A DNA stretch of 64,000 bases from Flavobacteriales bacterium (GTDB taxonomy: Bacteria; Bacteroidota; Bacteroidia; Flavobacteriales_F; PHOS-HE28). The DNA lies in assembly GCA_016699575.1 (NCBI GenBank), contig CP064979.1, positions 3,596,001-3,660,000 on the forward strand. The letters run 5' to 3'. The notes below the pieces were generated by a model. That model ran no database searches and was not told the DNA's origin. It worked only from the letters and a program-made list of their open reading frames with translations. Within the stretch, counting starts at the first letter, position 1. Every line of letters begins with the position of its first letter. Below, piece after piece: positions 17,297 through 26,386 of the stretch. The position numbers and the translations under genes are program-made.

Positions 17297-19624
17297 TCAA
17301 CGTTTCGGTGGCGTTGGGGCCATGCGGAACTCCAAGATTCCACCGGCCATGACGTCCGCATGAGTGATGGTGCGACCGTAGATCGGTTGACCGTTGAGAA
17401 GAACGCTGCGCACGTACATGTTCTTCGGGCTTTGGTTCTTCGCCACCACCGTGAAGGTCTTGCCATCGGGCAGCGGGATCGTTGCACGGTCCACGATCGG
17501 TGCACCCAGCTCGTATTGGTCGCTGCCCGGGCACATGGGGTAGAAGCCCAATGCACTGAAGATGTACCAAGCGCTCATTTGTCCGCAGTCGTCGTTGCCG
17601 CTCAGGCCGTCGGGCTTGGGCTTGTACATCGCATCCATGACCTGACGTACGCGGAAGCCCGTCATCCAAGGCCAGTCGGTGTAATTGTAGAGGTAGGGCA
17701 CGTGGTGGCTGGGTTCGTTGCCATGCACGTAGTTGCCCATGATGCCGTCGCGCGTGATGTCCTCTGTTTTTTCGAAGTACTTGTCGTCGAGCTTCATGGT
17801 GAAGAGCGAATCGAGGTGCAAGCCGAAGCGCTGCTTCCCGCCCATCAGTTGCACCAACTCTTCAGGCTCATGCGGCACGTACAGGCTGTAGTTCCAAGCG
17901 TTGCCTTCAATGAAGCCTTTCTGGTGGGTGTCCAGCGGGTCGAAGTCCTTTAGGAACGAACCATCGGAAAGCCGCGGGCGCATGAAACCGCTGATGGTGT
18001 CGAAGACGTTGCGGTAGAGCTGGGCACGCTGTGCGAAACCGAACGGTTCGTCAGGATCGAAGAACGGATTGCGCTCAATTTCGGCCTTGGTCCAGCGCGT
18101 GGCGAATTGGTCAATGCACCAATCGTCATAGGCATACTCCAAGGTCTTCGATACGCTTGCCCCACTCAAGTCCTCAGGCACATAGTCGTATGAGTGATAG
18201 GCTCCGAGGCCATCGAAGTAGGGGACCTCCGAGGTGCTCAAGCATGCTTCTAGGGCCTTCTTCCGATCGAAACCAGTGACGCCCTTTACGTCCGCATCTG
18301 CGATCACGCTCACGGCATGATAGCCGATCATGCACCAGTTCTCGTTGGCGTGGTGGCTCCAGATGGGCAGCATGTTGTGTGCGCTCTGATCCCAAAGCGC
18401 GAGCATCGAATTCACGAAGTCGCTGGAGCGCTTCCGCTGGATGACGTTGAAGAGCGGGTGCAATGCACGGTAGGTGTCCCACAGCGAGAACGTGCCGTGG
18501 TTGGTGAAGCCTTCCGCCGTGTGGATGTTCTGGTCGAGGCCGCGGTACTGACCATCCACATCCTGGTAAACGGTGGGCGAGAGGCAGGCGTGGTACATGG
18601 CCGTGTAGAAGTTGGTCAGCACCTCGGGCCGCTTGCTCTCGATACAGATGCGCGACAGTTCGTTCCGCCAAGCCTCCTGTGTTCCGTGCACAATGTGGTC
18701 GAAGCCCCAATGGGGCACTTCGGCCTTCAAGTTCTTCAAGGCTCCATCCGTACTAACACCGCTCAGCGCAACTTTCACCCATAGCTGAGGCGTCTCGATC
18801 GGAAGAGTGAAGTCGAACCACGCGCGCAACTGCCTGCCGGCCATCTCTGGGAAGTTCTTGGTCTGGTCGAACTTCCGCCAGAAGCCGCGGTATTCGGTGG
18901 GCCGTGCATCGGGTTGTTGGCCATACTGCACGATGGGTTGGCTGAACACCATGGCGAAGTACACTGTGCGCGTGCGGCCCCAGCCGTTGGTTTGCCGATA
19001 GCCCGTCACCAGTGTGTCGTTCTCGACGCGTACGAACGTCCACACGTTCTTGTCAGCGTGGTTGTAAATGCCGTGCACCAGGTCGAGGATGACGTGTGCA
19101 GTGTCGGACTTGGGGAAGGTGTAGCGATGCATGCCGACACGCGTGGTCGCTGTGAGTTCTGCTTTGATGCCGTGGTCTTCCAACAGCACCTCGTACTTGC
19201 CGGGAACGGCCTTCTCGTTCTTGTGGTGGAACACCGAGCGGAACCCGCTCTTGGGATCGGCCGCTGTGCCGGGGATCAGTTGCAACGGCCCTTGCGTAGG
19301 CATCAGGAGGATGTCGCCGAGGTCGCTGTGGCCGGTACCGCTGAAGTGCGTGTGGCTGAAGCCGACGATGGTGCTGTCGTCGTACTGGTAGCCCGAACAT
19401 GTTCCGTACACCTTGGGATTGTACTTGCCGTCCACCGCATAGGGGATCGTGTCGGTGTCGGGGCTCAGCTGCACCATGCCGAACGGTGCTGTGGCGCCGG
19501 GGTACACATGGCCCATGCGCTGCGTGCCGATCATGGGGTCCACGTATCGGAGGATGTCAACCGGTTGCGAGCGGGCCAGCATGGCAAACCCGCCAAGGAG
19601 TGTGATGATCAGAAGGCGCGGCAT
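17297..19624 (-). CDS. GH92 alpha-mannosidase, 775 aa
   Basis: The mature protein starts QPVDILRYVDPMIGTQRMGH after a signal peptide (MPRLLIITLLGGFAMLARS), the GH92 N-terminal signature. It has the TCSGYQYDDSTIVGFSHTH and HFSGTGHSDLGDI blocks, and the catalytic-domain block NDDCGQMSAWYIFSALGFYP. GH92 enzymes are calcium-dependent exo-mannosidases that trim alpha-linked mannose from N-glycans and yeast mannan. No T9SS domain is present, so the enzyme is probably periplasmic. I chose ATG 19624 for the signal peptide; the upstream ATG 19678 adds residues with no such logic. Confidence 0.95.
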   Translation of the reverse strand: MPRLLIITLLGGFAMLARSQPVDILRYVDPMIGTQRMGHVYPGATAPFGMVQLSPDTDTIPYAVDGKYNPKVYGTCSGYQYDDSTIVGFSHTHFSGTGHSDLGDILLMPTQGPLQLIPGTAADPKSGFRSVFHHKNEKAVPGKYEVLLEDHGIKAELTATTRVGMHRYTFPKSDTAHVILDLVHGIYNHADKNVWTFVRVENDTLVTGYRQTNGWGRTRTVYFAMVFSQPIVQYGQQPDARPTEYRGFWRKFDQTKNFPEMAGRQLRAWFDFTLPIETPQLWVKVALSGVSTDGALKNLKAEVPHWGFDHIVHGTQEAWRNELSRICIESKRPEVLTNFYTAMYHACLSPTVYQDVDGQYRGLDQNIHTAEGFTNHGTFSLWDTYRALHPLFNVIQRKRSSDFVNSMLALWDQSAHNMLPIWSHHANENWCMIGYHAVSVIADADVKGVTGFDRKKALEACLSTSEVPYFDGLGAYHSYDYVPEDLSGASVSKTLEYAYDDWCIDQFATRWTKAEIERNPFFDPDEPFGFAQRAQLYRNVFDTISGFMRPRLSDGSFLKDFDPLDTHQKGFIEGNAWNYSLYVPHEPEELVQLMGGKQRFGLHLDSLFTMKLDDKYFEKTEDITRDGIMGNYVHGNEPSHHVPYLYNYTDWPWMTGFRVRQVMDAMYKPKPDGLSGNDDCGQMSAWYIFSALGFYPMCPGSDQYELGAPIVDRATIPLPDGKTFTVVAKNQSPKNMYVRSVLLNGQPIYGRTITHADVMAGGILEFRMAPTPPKR

Positions 19625-19664
19625 GCAACAAGGATAGCGCGGCCGTGCTTGGGACCGCGAAGAC

Positions 19665-19712
19665 GCAAAGAGCGCCAAGGCTGAGCCACGCTTTTTTCTT
19701 TGCGCTCTTTGC
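19665..19712. repeat. Inverted repeat with GCAAAGAGCG arms
   Basis: GCAAAGAGCGCCAAG (19665-19679) pairs with CTTTGCGCTCTTTGC (19698-19712) with one mismatch. The loop has a T-run. It lies in the divergent intergenic region between GH92 and pirin and resembles a common Bacteroidota dispersed repeat. Confidence 0.55.
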
Positions 19713-19819
19713 AGTGGAGGCCGACAATACCCTCATCTTGTCCCAGTTCATTTTCTCGCGCCGTTCTCCGCCTGACTTTTGTCTTGCTGCCCAGCTCCAC
19801 CAGGATACGGCAGCAACAG

Positions 19820-20695
19820 ATGACCAAGCGAAGTGTTGAGGCCGTGCTGGCGCCGCCCGCGCCCCATATGGTAGGCGATGGGTTCCGCGTGAGCAACTTC
19901 TTCCCGCAGGGCTATACCATGCCGAAGCAGCGGCTGAGCCCGTTCTTCCTGCTCGACTACAACGCGCCCATCGATTTCTCCGCGCGCGAAGAACCTCGTG
20001 GCGTGGGCGTGCACCCGCATCGCGGTTTCGAGACGGTGACCTTCGCCTTCAAAGGCAAGGTGGCACACCACGACAGCGCCGGGCACAGCGGTGTGATCGG
20101 CGAGGGCGACGTGCAATGGATGACCGCCGGTAGCGGCGTGCTGCACAAGGAGTACCACGAGCAGGAGTTCTCGCGCACCGGTGGACCGTTCCACATGGTG
20201 CAGCTGTGGGTGAACCTTCCCAAGAAGCACAAGATGGAAGCACCGCGCTACCAACCGATCACGCGCGATGCGATGACCACGGTGCAATTGCCGGACGGCA
20301 AGAGCGAGGCGCGCATCGTGGCCGGTGAACTGTTCGGGGCAAGTGGCCCCGGCAAGACATGGTCGCCGATCACAGCAGCTGTGGTGCACATTGGCGCAGG
20401 CGGCACTGCCGACTTCATCCTGCCTTCAACCTGGAACAGTATGGCGCTGGTGGTGGAAGGCAGCGCGACCATCAACGGCAGCGACGCACCGGCCGATCAT
20501 TTGGTCGTGTTCCACAACGATGGGGAAGAGGTGCACGCTACAAGTCAGAGCGGAGCAACGTTGCTCATACTCAGCGGAGAGCCGCTGAACGAGCCCATCG
20601 CGGCCTACGGGCCTTTCCTCATGAACACCTACGACGAGATCGAACAGGCGTTCAAGGACGTGGCCGCAGGGAAGTTCGGCGTACTGGAGGACTGA
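19820..20695 (+). CDS. Pirin family protein, 291 aa
   Basis: The frame from ATG 19820 has the bicupin pirin layout: GVGVHPHRGFETVTFAFKG supplies metal-ligand histidines, and VQWMTAGSGVLHKEYHE adds the remaining ligands of the N-terminal cupin. The C-terminal cupin ends LLILSGEPLNEPIAAYGPF. Bacterial pirins can act as quercetin dioxygenases or as metabolic regulators; which applies here is not visible. The open frame begins earlier at 19700, but the conserved region starts only after 19820. Confidence 0.92.
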   Translation: MTKRSVEAVLAPPAPHMVGDGFRVSNFFPQGYTMPKQRLSPFFLLDYNAPIDFSAREEPRGVGVHPHRGFETVTFAFKGKVAHHDSAGHSGVIGEGDVQWMTAGSGVLHKEYHEQEFSRTGGPFHMVQLWVNLPKKHKMEAPRYQPITRDAMTTVQLPDGKSEARIVAGELFGASGPGKTWSPITAAVVHIGAGGTADFILPSTWNSMALVVEGSATINGSDAPADHLVVFHNDGEEVHATSQSGATLLILSGEPLNEPIAAYGPFLMNTYDEIEQAFKDVAAGKFGVLED

Positions 20696-20697
20696 GG

Positions 20698-22044
20698 TCA
20701 GCGCTTCAACCAACGGACCGAGCGGCCATCACCGAACACTGTGTTGTAGATGCCCGGACGGAGGGCGGCTACATCCAACGCGATGCGGTCGCCCATCCGT
20801 TCGGCTCGCACTTCCACGGTCCGGCCGAGCGCATCGACAGTGGCGGCTCGTGCTGGAACGGTACCCTCGAACCGGACCAGTAAGCGGTCGGTCGTTGGGT
20901 TCGGCCACGCCTGCAGAGCGCTGTCCGTATCACGGGCACCAACGGTCGATGTGCTGATGTCAGGCCGCAACCAGCGTATGCGCGCATCGCCCCGGTCGTT
21001 GGTGATGAGGTAGAACGAGCCGTCGGGCCGGACAGCAATGTCGCGGTTGCGCCACATGTCATCGAACGCACCGCCTTGCAGCCATTCCTCTCCAGTGATG
21101 GAATCCAGCGTTGCGTTGAAGTCGAAGAGCTTGATGCCCCGTTGCCAGAGAACGCCAGCGATGAGCTTGCCGGAGAATTCAGGGATCGCTGTGCCAGTAT
21201 AGAATTCGGCGCCTGACGGTGGCTGGCTGAAAGTGAGCAGTGGTTCCGTGTAGGCGTAGGTGGCGGAGTTGCAGGTGTCGGGAATGAGGAAGCACGTGTT
21301 GCCGTCGTAGTACGGATACCCGTGGTCCTCGTTGGCTTGCAACAGGTTGATCTCGTTGTTCTGCGGCATCTGTCCGTGTTCGGTGTTCACGACGGCACCG
21401 TTGGGGAGCATGGCCAGTCCTTGCGGGTTGCGGTGACCCCAGGTCCACGTGTGGTCGGGCCTCGGGTTGCCTGCTGGCACGGAGCCATCAGTCGCGAAAC
21501 GCAACGTCTTTCCCACCGGCGAGAACAACGTGTCAGGTCCGTTCAACCAATAGTCTGCAGTGGTGAGCAGCACGTTGCCGGTGGTGTCGAAGAGCACGCG
21601 GCCGCCAGCATGCTCGCCGGCATGGTAGTAGCCGAACAGGACGGTTTCGTTGACGATCGCGTCCGTGTTCGCATCGTAGTCCAATCGCACCACGTCGCAC
21701 CAGATGTTGCCGCCATAGTAGGCGCTCGTGTCGAAGACGGCGATGATCTCCGGCACCGTGGGAAAATCGGGATGCAGCGCCATGCCCAAGCCATTGCCGT
21801 GGCCGCGGTCCAGGATCGTGTCCACCACGTCGAGCACCGGGTCCCAACGCGTGATCAGCGGGCCGTCCGTCATCCACAACCGGTCGTCAGGTCCCCAAAC
21901 GATCTCCCACGGGATGTTCACGCGGTCGCTGTCCACCACCACATCAATGCGCAGCACGGTGCTGTCGAGGGTGTAGGTAAGTTGGGCAGAGCAGGTTGGT
22001 GCGCCGGTCGCGAACGCGGCGAGGATCAGGAGCGGTCTGTTCAT
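20698..22044 (-). CDS. PQQ-type sugar dehydrogenase-like T9SS protein, 448 aa
   Basis: After a signal peptide (MNRPLLILAAFATGAPTCSAQ) the protein has a six-bladed propeller of the glucose/sorbosone dehydrogenase type: NIPWEIVWGPDDRLWMTD, GHGNGLGMALHPDF, WTWGHRNPQGLAMLPNG, EHGQMPQNNEINLLQANEDH and GYPYYDG. Soluble glucose dehydrogenases of this fold use PQQ and calcium. The last ~75 residues (LQAWPNPTTDRLLVRFEG to GRSVRWLKR) form a T9SS sorting domain. Whether it is an active oxidoreductase or a sugar-binding propeller cannot be decided here. Confidence 0.88.
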   Translation of the reverse strand: MNRPLLILAAFATGAPTCSAQLTYTLDSTVLRIDVVVDSDRVNIPWEIVWGPDDRLWMTDGPLITRWDPVLDVVDTILDRGHGNGLGMALHPDFPTVPEIIAVFDTSAYYGGNIWCDVVRLDYDANTDAIVNETVLFGYYHAGEHAGGRVLFDTTGNVLLTTADYWLNGPDTLFSPVGKTLRFATDGSVPAGNPRPDHTWTWGHRNPQGLAMLPNGAVVNTEHGQMPQNNEINLLQANEDHGYPYYDGNTCFLIPDTCNSATYAYTEPLLTFSQPPSGAEFYTGTAIPEFSGKLIAGVLWQRGIKLFDFNATLDSITGEEWLQGGAFDDMWRNRDIAVRPDGSFYLITNDRGDARIRWLRPDISTSTVGARDTDSALQAWPNPTTDRLLVRFEGTVPARAATVDALGRTVEVRAERMGDRIALDVAALRPGIYNTVFGDGRSVRWLKR

Positions 22045-22068
22045 GGTCGTTGGGTGACGATGAATGTA

Positions 22069-22095
22069 GAAGCCCCGGCGTTCGGCCAGGGCTTC
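22069..22095. terminator. Hairpin between the S9 peptidase and the propeller gene
   Basis: GAAGCCC (22069-22075) pairs with GGGCTTC (22089-22095). It lies just after the S9 peptidase stop (22117) and before the downstream gene start (22044). Confidence 0.5.
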
Positions 22096-22116
22096 CTCGT
22101 GCCTTTCCTGCCGTGA

Positions 22117-24297
22117 CTACTTCGGCAAGCTGTTCAGGTTGCTGAACTGCGGCGTCACGCCCACATTGTGGAAGAAGAAGCTCCACTTGTCGGCTTGCTC
22201 CTCGATGATCTTGCTGGTCGGCTTGCCTGCGCCATGGCCGGCCTGTTCCTCCACGCGGATCAGCACGGGCGCATCGCCTTGCTGGGCGGGCTGCAACGTG
22301 CTGATGAACTTGAAGCTGTGCGCGGGCACCACACGGTCGTCGTGATCAGCCGTCATCACCATCGTTGCCGGGTACTTCGCGGGCTTCACGTTGTGCACGG
22401 GCGAGTACTTGATGAGGTAGTCGTACTCCTCCTTGCTGTTCTCCGCGTTGCCGTACTCGGGCACCCAGCCGAAGCCTGCGGTGAACTTCTGGTAGCGCAG
22501 CATGTCCAGCACGCCTACCTCAGGGAAGCACACGCCGAACAGGTCAGGTCGTTGCGTCATCACCGCGCCGATGAGCAGGCCGCCGTTGCTGCCGCCGTTC
22601 ACGCCCAAGTGCGCGCTGTCCGTCCACTTTTCCTTGATCAGGTATTCGGCCGCCGCGATGAAGTCGTCGAACACGTTCTGCTTCTTCTCCTTCATACCGG
22701 CACGGTGCCAGTCCTCGCCGTACTCGCCGCCGCCGCGCAGATTGGCCAGTGCGAACACACCGCCTTGTTCCAGCAGCAGCATGCGGCTCGTGCTGAAACT
22801 GGGGGAAAGGCTGATGTTGAATCCTCCGTACGCGTAAAGCAGGGTGGGGTTCCTGCCGTTCTTCTCAAGCCCCTTCTTGCGCACGATGAACATGGGCACT
22901 TTCGTGCCGTCCTTGCTCGTGTAGAACACCTGCTCGGTCTCGTACTGGCTTGGGTCGAACTTCAGCTCGGGGCGGAAGTACAGCTCGCTCTTGCCCGTTG
23001 CGTAGTCGTACTTGTAGATGGTTCCGGGATCGGTGAAAGAGGTAAAGCTGTAGAAGCTGTACGTGTCATCACGTTTGCCACCGAAGCCACCGGCACTGCC
23101 GATGTCGGGCAAGGCGATCTCCTGCTTGCCGCTGCCGTCCAGCTTCATGCGGTAGAAGCGGCTCGTGGCGTCCTTTAGGTATTCGGCGAACAGGATGCCG
23201 CCGCCGGTGAAGGCGCTCTGCAGCAGTTCCTTCTCCTGCGGGATCACGTTCTTCCAGTTGGCTTGTGCGGGGTTCTTCGGGTCCACCTCCACCACGCGGT
23301 AGTTCGGGGCGTCCACCTCGGTCATCACCAGGAATTTGCCTGTGGCCTCCACGTATTCGATGATGCTCGTTTTGTGCGCGAAGCCCTCCTGCAGTGCGAC
23401 CCACTTCGTTGCGGGCGTGGGCATGCCACCGCTCCGCAAGTCGTGGAAATGCATTTCGTAACCATCGGTTCCCGTGCTGATGTACAGCGTTGCGAACTCC
23501 TCACCCTCAGTGACACCGACGCCCACGTAGAGGTCGCCGTTCTCGGTGTTCTCCCAAACAAGCGCATCCTTCTCCTGTGGGTCGCCGATCCGGTGGTAGT
23601 ACACCTTCTGGAACTTGCTGGCGCTGCTGAATTCGGTGCCTTTTTTCGGCTCAGGGTAGCGGCTGTAGAAGAAGCCGTCCTTGTACCACGCGGCGCCGCT
23701 GAACTTGCACCACTTCAACAGGTCAGTGGTTTTTGAAAGCGTGCTCAGGTCCCACACTTCGATCTCCTGCCAATCGCTGCCTGCGCGGCTCACGCCGATG
23801 GCCATGTAACGATCGTCCTTGCTCGCGCCCAGCATGTTGAAGGTGGTGGTGCCCGCCGGATCGATGGCGTTGGGATCGATGAAGACCTTGTCCTCCCCAT
23901 CGAGGCCTTTGCGCACGTTGATGACGAACTGGTTCTGAAGGCCGCTGTTCTTGCTGATGAAGTACAGGTCGCCGACCTTCCAAGGGGCCGAAGTCTTGGG
24001 GAAGTTGTAGAGTTCCTCATAGCGCTTGGCGATGTCCTTGCGGTATGGGATCTTCTCCAGGAAGGCGTTGGTGACGGCGTTCTGCGACTTCACCCAAGCG
24101 GCGGTCTCGGTGCTCGTATCGTTCTCCAGCCAGCGATAGGGATCGGCCACGAACATCCCGTGCAGGGTATCCCCGGCAGCACTGTCTTTGCGGGTTTCCG
24201 GGTAGTTGGGTTTCTCCACGGGCTTTTGCTCAGTGGTTTCAGGTGCGGTGCCGCATGCGGCCAGTGCGACGAGCGCGAAGGAATGGATGGGCTTCAT
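22117..24297 (-). CDS. Prolyl oligopeptidase-family S9 serine peptidase, lipoprotein, 726 aa
   Basis: The N-terminal seven-bladed propeller is followed by the alpha/beta-hydrolase domain. The nucleophile is in GVNGGSNGGLLIGAV, the acid in MTADHDDRVVPAHSFKF, and the histidine in EQAGHGAGKPTSK, which is the S9A triad. The N-terminus MKPIHSFALVALAAC is a lipoprotein signal with cysteine at residue 15, so the enzyme should be membrane-anchored. It cleaves after proline in short peptides. The length matches the family's usual ~700 residues. Confidence 0.95.
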   Translation of the reverse strand: MKPIHSFALVALAACGTAPETTEQKPVEKPNYPETRKDSAAGDTLHGMFVADPYRWLENDTSTETAAWVKSQNAVTNAFLEKIPYRKDIAKRYEELYNFPKTSAPWKVGDLYFISKNSGLQNQFVINVRKGLDGEDKVFIDPNAIDPAGTTTFNMLGASKDDRYMAIGVSRAGSDWQEIEVWDLSTLSKTTDLLKWCKFSGAAWYKDGFFYSRYPEPKKGTEFSSASKFQKVYYHRIGDPQEKDALVWENTENGDLYVGVGVTEGEEFATLYISTGTDGYEMHFHDLRSGGMPTPATKWVALQEGFAHKTSIIEYVEATGKFLVMTEVDAPNYRVVEVDPKNPAQANWKNVIPQEKELLQSAFTGGGILFAEYLKDATSRFYRMKLDGSGKQEIALPDIGSAGGFGGKRDDTYSFYSFTSFTDPGTIYKYDYATGKSELYFRPELKFDPSQYETEQVFYTSKDGTKVPMFIVRKKGLEKNGRNPTLLYAYGGFNISLSPSFSTSRMLLLEQGGVFALANLRGGGEYGEDWHRAGMKEKKQNVFDDFIAAAEYLIKEKWTDSAHLGVNGGSNGGLLIGAVMTQRPDLFGVCFPEVGVLDMLRYQKFTAGFGWVPEYGNAENSKEEYDYLIKYSPVHNVKPAKYPATMVMTADHDDRVVPAHSFKFISTLQPAQQGDAPVLIRVEEQAGHGAGKPTSKIIEEQADKWSFFFHNVGVTPQFSNLNSLPK

Positions 24298-24390
24298 GTG
24301 TGGTGCTTACAAGGGCGGGCGAAACTACCCCGGCGCTTGTTGGCAACCCGGCACGATGTGGGGCGAACGGTGATTGCCGTTCCGGGACGC

Positions 24391-25719
24391 TTATGCGACT
24401 TTCCTCTTGGCCTGCTTGCGGCTCACCAGTTCGTATTGCGTACCGGGGCCTTCCAGCAGGTGCATGTCACCATCGAGCTGGCCGGCCAACGTGTGGATGA
24501 GGTCCATGCCGAGGCTGTTGGGGCGGTGGAAGCCGTCGCGGCTCTTGAGGCCTACGCCGTCATCGCCGATGCGCATGTGGAGGCCATCCTGTTCGCTGCC
24601 ATGCAAATGCACGGTGATCGTGCCATTGCTGCGGCCTTGGAAAGCGTACTTGAAGCTGTTGCTGATCACTTCGTTGATGAGGAGCCCGAGCGGCACCAAC
24701 GCATCCACGCTCAAGGTCTTCACCTGGATGTCGATGTCCATGTGCAGCTTGATGTTCACCGTGTAGGCGTGAACCAGGTCGCGAACGAGATGGTCGAGGT
24801 AGCTGTCCACCGGGATGTTGGCCAGGTCTTTCGTCAAGTAGGTCTGTTCGTGGACCAAGGCCATGGCGCTCACTCGGGTGATGCACTCGTTGAACAGTTC
24901 CCGCGTGCGTTCGTCCTGTACTTGGTCCTGCTGGAACCGGATGAGGCTCTTCACGATCTGGAGGTTGTTTTTCACGCGGTGGTGGATCTCTTTGATCATC
25001 ACCTCCTTCTCCTCTTTGCTCAGCATCGTTTCGCGGAGCTCGCTGTTGGTGGCTTCCAGTTGCTGCTTGGTTTCCAACAGGCCCTGCTCCGCGGCGCGGC
25101 TTTCGACGAGCAATCGGCGGCTCATGCCCACCATGATGGCGAACACTACCGCCATGAAGCAGGCAGCGAACAGCAGTGCTTGGGCCTGGTCCCACTTGTC
25201 GTTCAGGATGGCGGCGTTCACGGTGAGGCCGTCCTCGTGCACGAAGCGTTCCACCTTGTCCACCTGTTTGGCCGTGCGCTGCACCATGATCTGGAACACC
25301 GCTTCGGGCATTGCCGCTTCTTCGGGTTGCGTGCGGCGAGCAAGCACTTCGTGGTGCAGGCTGTCAAGGTCGTTGATCAACTTGGGCGTTGCAACGACCA
25401 GCTCCGCCACACCGGGTTCTTGCGCGTACCGTTCCCCGAGTTTCCGCAAGCGTTGGCTGAACCGATCCAGTTCCCTGGACCAACGGGTTTCGGCCTCCCC
25501 ACCACCGTTGTTCATCGTGTGGAGGTCCACCCGGTGAGTGAGCCCGAGCTGGTTGGCGGCCTCGGTCAGTTCGCTCACCTCTTCAAGCAGGTCGACCTGT
25601 CGGCCGATGTTCTCTTGCACCGTGTGTGCTTCGCCTACCACCAAAAGGCCGACCGTAATGAACAGAAGGGCCAGGGCACCCGCGATAATGGGCCAAATGC
25701 GCCAGGAGAGGGCTTTCAC
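24391..25719 (-). CDS. Membrane sensor histidine kinase (HisKA_2 type), 442 aa
   Basis: The start is GTG 25719. A membrane helix (IIAGALALLFITVGLLVVG) and a second one near residue 175 (LLFAACFMAVVFAIMVGMS) enclose a ~150-residue sensory region. After a coiled coil the H-box reads EIHHRVKNNLQIVKSLIRF, typical of the HWE/HisKA_2 group. The ATPase has LLINEVISNSFKYAF (N-box) and IGDDGVGL (G-box). No receiver is fused. Likely partners are the stand-alone receivers at 28075 and 28428, but this is inference. Confidence 0.9.
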   Translation of the reverse strand: MKALSWRIWPIIAGALALLFITVGLLVVGEAHTVQENIGRQVDLLEEVSELTEAANQLGLTHRVDLHTMNNGGGEAETRWSRELDRFSQRLRKLGERYAQEPGVAELVVATPKLINDLDSLHHEVLARRTQPEEAAMPEAVFQIMVQRTAKQVDKVERFVHEDGLTVNAAILNDKWDQAQALLFAACFMAVVFAIMVGMSRRLLVESRAAEQGLLETKQQLEATNSELRETMLSKEEKEVMIKEIHHRVKNNLQIVKSLIRFQQDQVQDERTRELFNECITRVSAMALVHEQTYLTKDLANIPVDSYLDHLVRDLVHAYTVNIKLHMDIDIQVKTLSVDALVPLGLLINEVISNSFKYAFQGRSNGTITVHLHGSEQDGLHMRIGDDGVGLKSRDGFHRPNSLGMDLIHTLAGQLDGDMHLLEGPGTQYELVSRKQAKRKVA

Positions 25720-25781
25720 TGATCGAACAGCCGCGGTCTATGCGGCCGCACGCTTCAACGGGAAGCAGGGCAAAGGGTTCC

Positions 25782-26330
25782 TCAGGGCTCCACCGCACCC
25801 CTCATGCGGGCCTCGAAGGCCATGCCCACAGCCCTTATGCGGTCGGTAACTTGGGCCTTCGCGTCCTTCCAAACAGAGCTGGTGCTGGGCGAGCTCATGC
25901 CAGGGATACGGCGCGGTGCGCTTTCCTGGGTCGTAAGCAGTCCAAGATCGCCTCCACCTTTCGGAGCACCACGGTTGCCCGTGTGCCGCAGATCTTCCAC
26001 GATCCACTGGCACTCGCCGTTGCGCACCACAATTCGCACACGGTAGGCGATGGGGCCCATTGTCTCCTCCCGGCCGTTCAGCCCACTGCTGCGGAAGTTG
26101 AAGCGCGCCGACCCGTGCATAGTCCCCGTGGCCGTATCGAGCTCCATGCGGGCCCCGGGCTCCGCACCGAACGTGAACCGCCACGCCTGCATTACGTGCA
26201 ACAGCATCTGCTTGGCATTGAGCGGTGCGCTTACCGTGCCGCTGAAGCGCAATGGAGCGCTGGTTTCTTGCGCGCTGCTGATGGAAGCGGCCAGTAACCA
26301 ACAGCACAGCAGTGCGATGCGGCGGGGCAT
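25782..26330 (-). CDS. Secreted DUF4468-like protein, 182 aa
   Basis: A signal peptide (MPRRIALLCCWLLAASISSAQ) precedes a ~95-residue domain (FSGTVSAPLNAKQMLL through VRNGECQWIVEDLRH) that looks like DUF4468, a TBP-like fold frequent in Bacteroidota secreted proteins. The C-terminal ~70 residues are a low-complexity linker and helix. Its function is not known. It is divergent from the NYN gene at 26387, with only 56 bases between the two starts. Confidence 0.7.
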   Translation of the reverse strand: MPRRIALLCCWLLAASISSAQETSAPLRFSGTVSAPLNAKQMLLHVMQAWRFTFGAEPGARMELDTATGTMHGSARFNFRSSGLNGREETMGPIAYRVRIVVRNGECQWIVEDLRHTGNRGAPKGGGDLGLLTTQESAPRRIPGMSSPSTSSVWKDAKAQVTDRIRAVGMAFEARMRGAVEP

Positions 26331-26358
26331 GGCGCAAAGCTAGGGGGTGCATCCGGGC

Positions 26359-26366
26359 TACTTTTG
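26359..26366 (+). promoter_or_regulatory. Putative -7 box of the NYN gene
   Basis: TACTTTTG matches the Bacteroidota TAnnTTTG consensus and lies 20 bases before ATG 26387. Confidence 0.5.
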
Positions 26367-26386
26367 CCCGCTATCCCCAATGCACC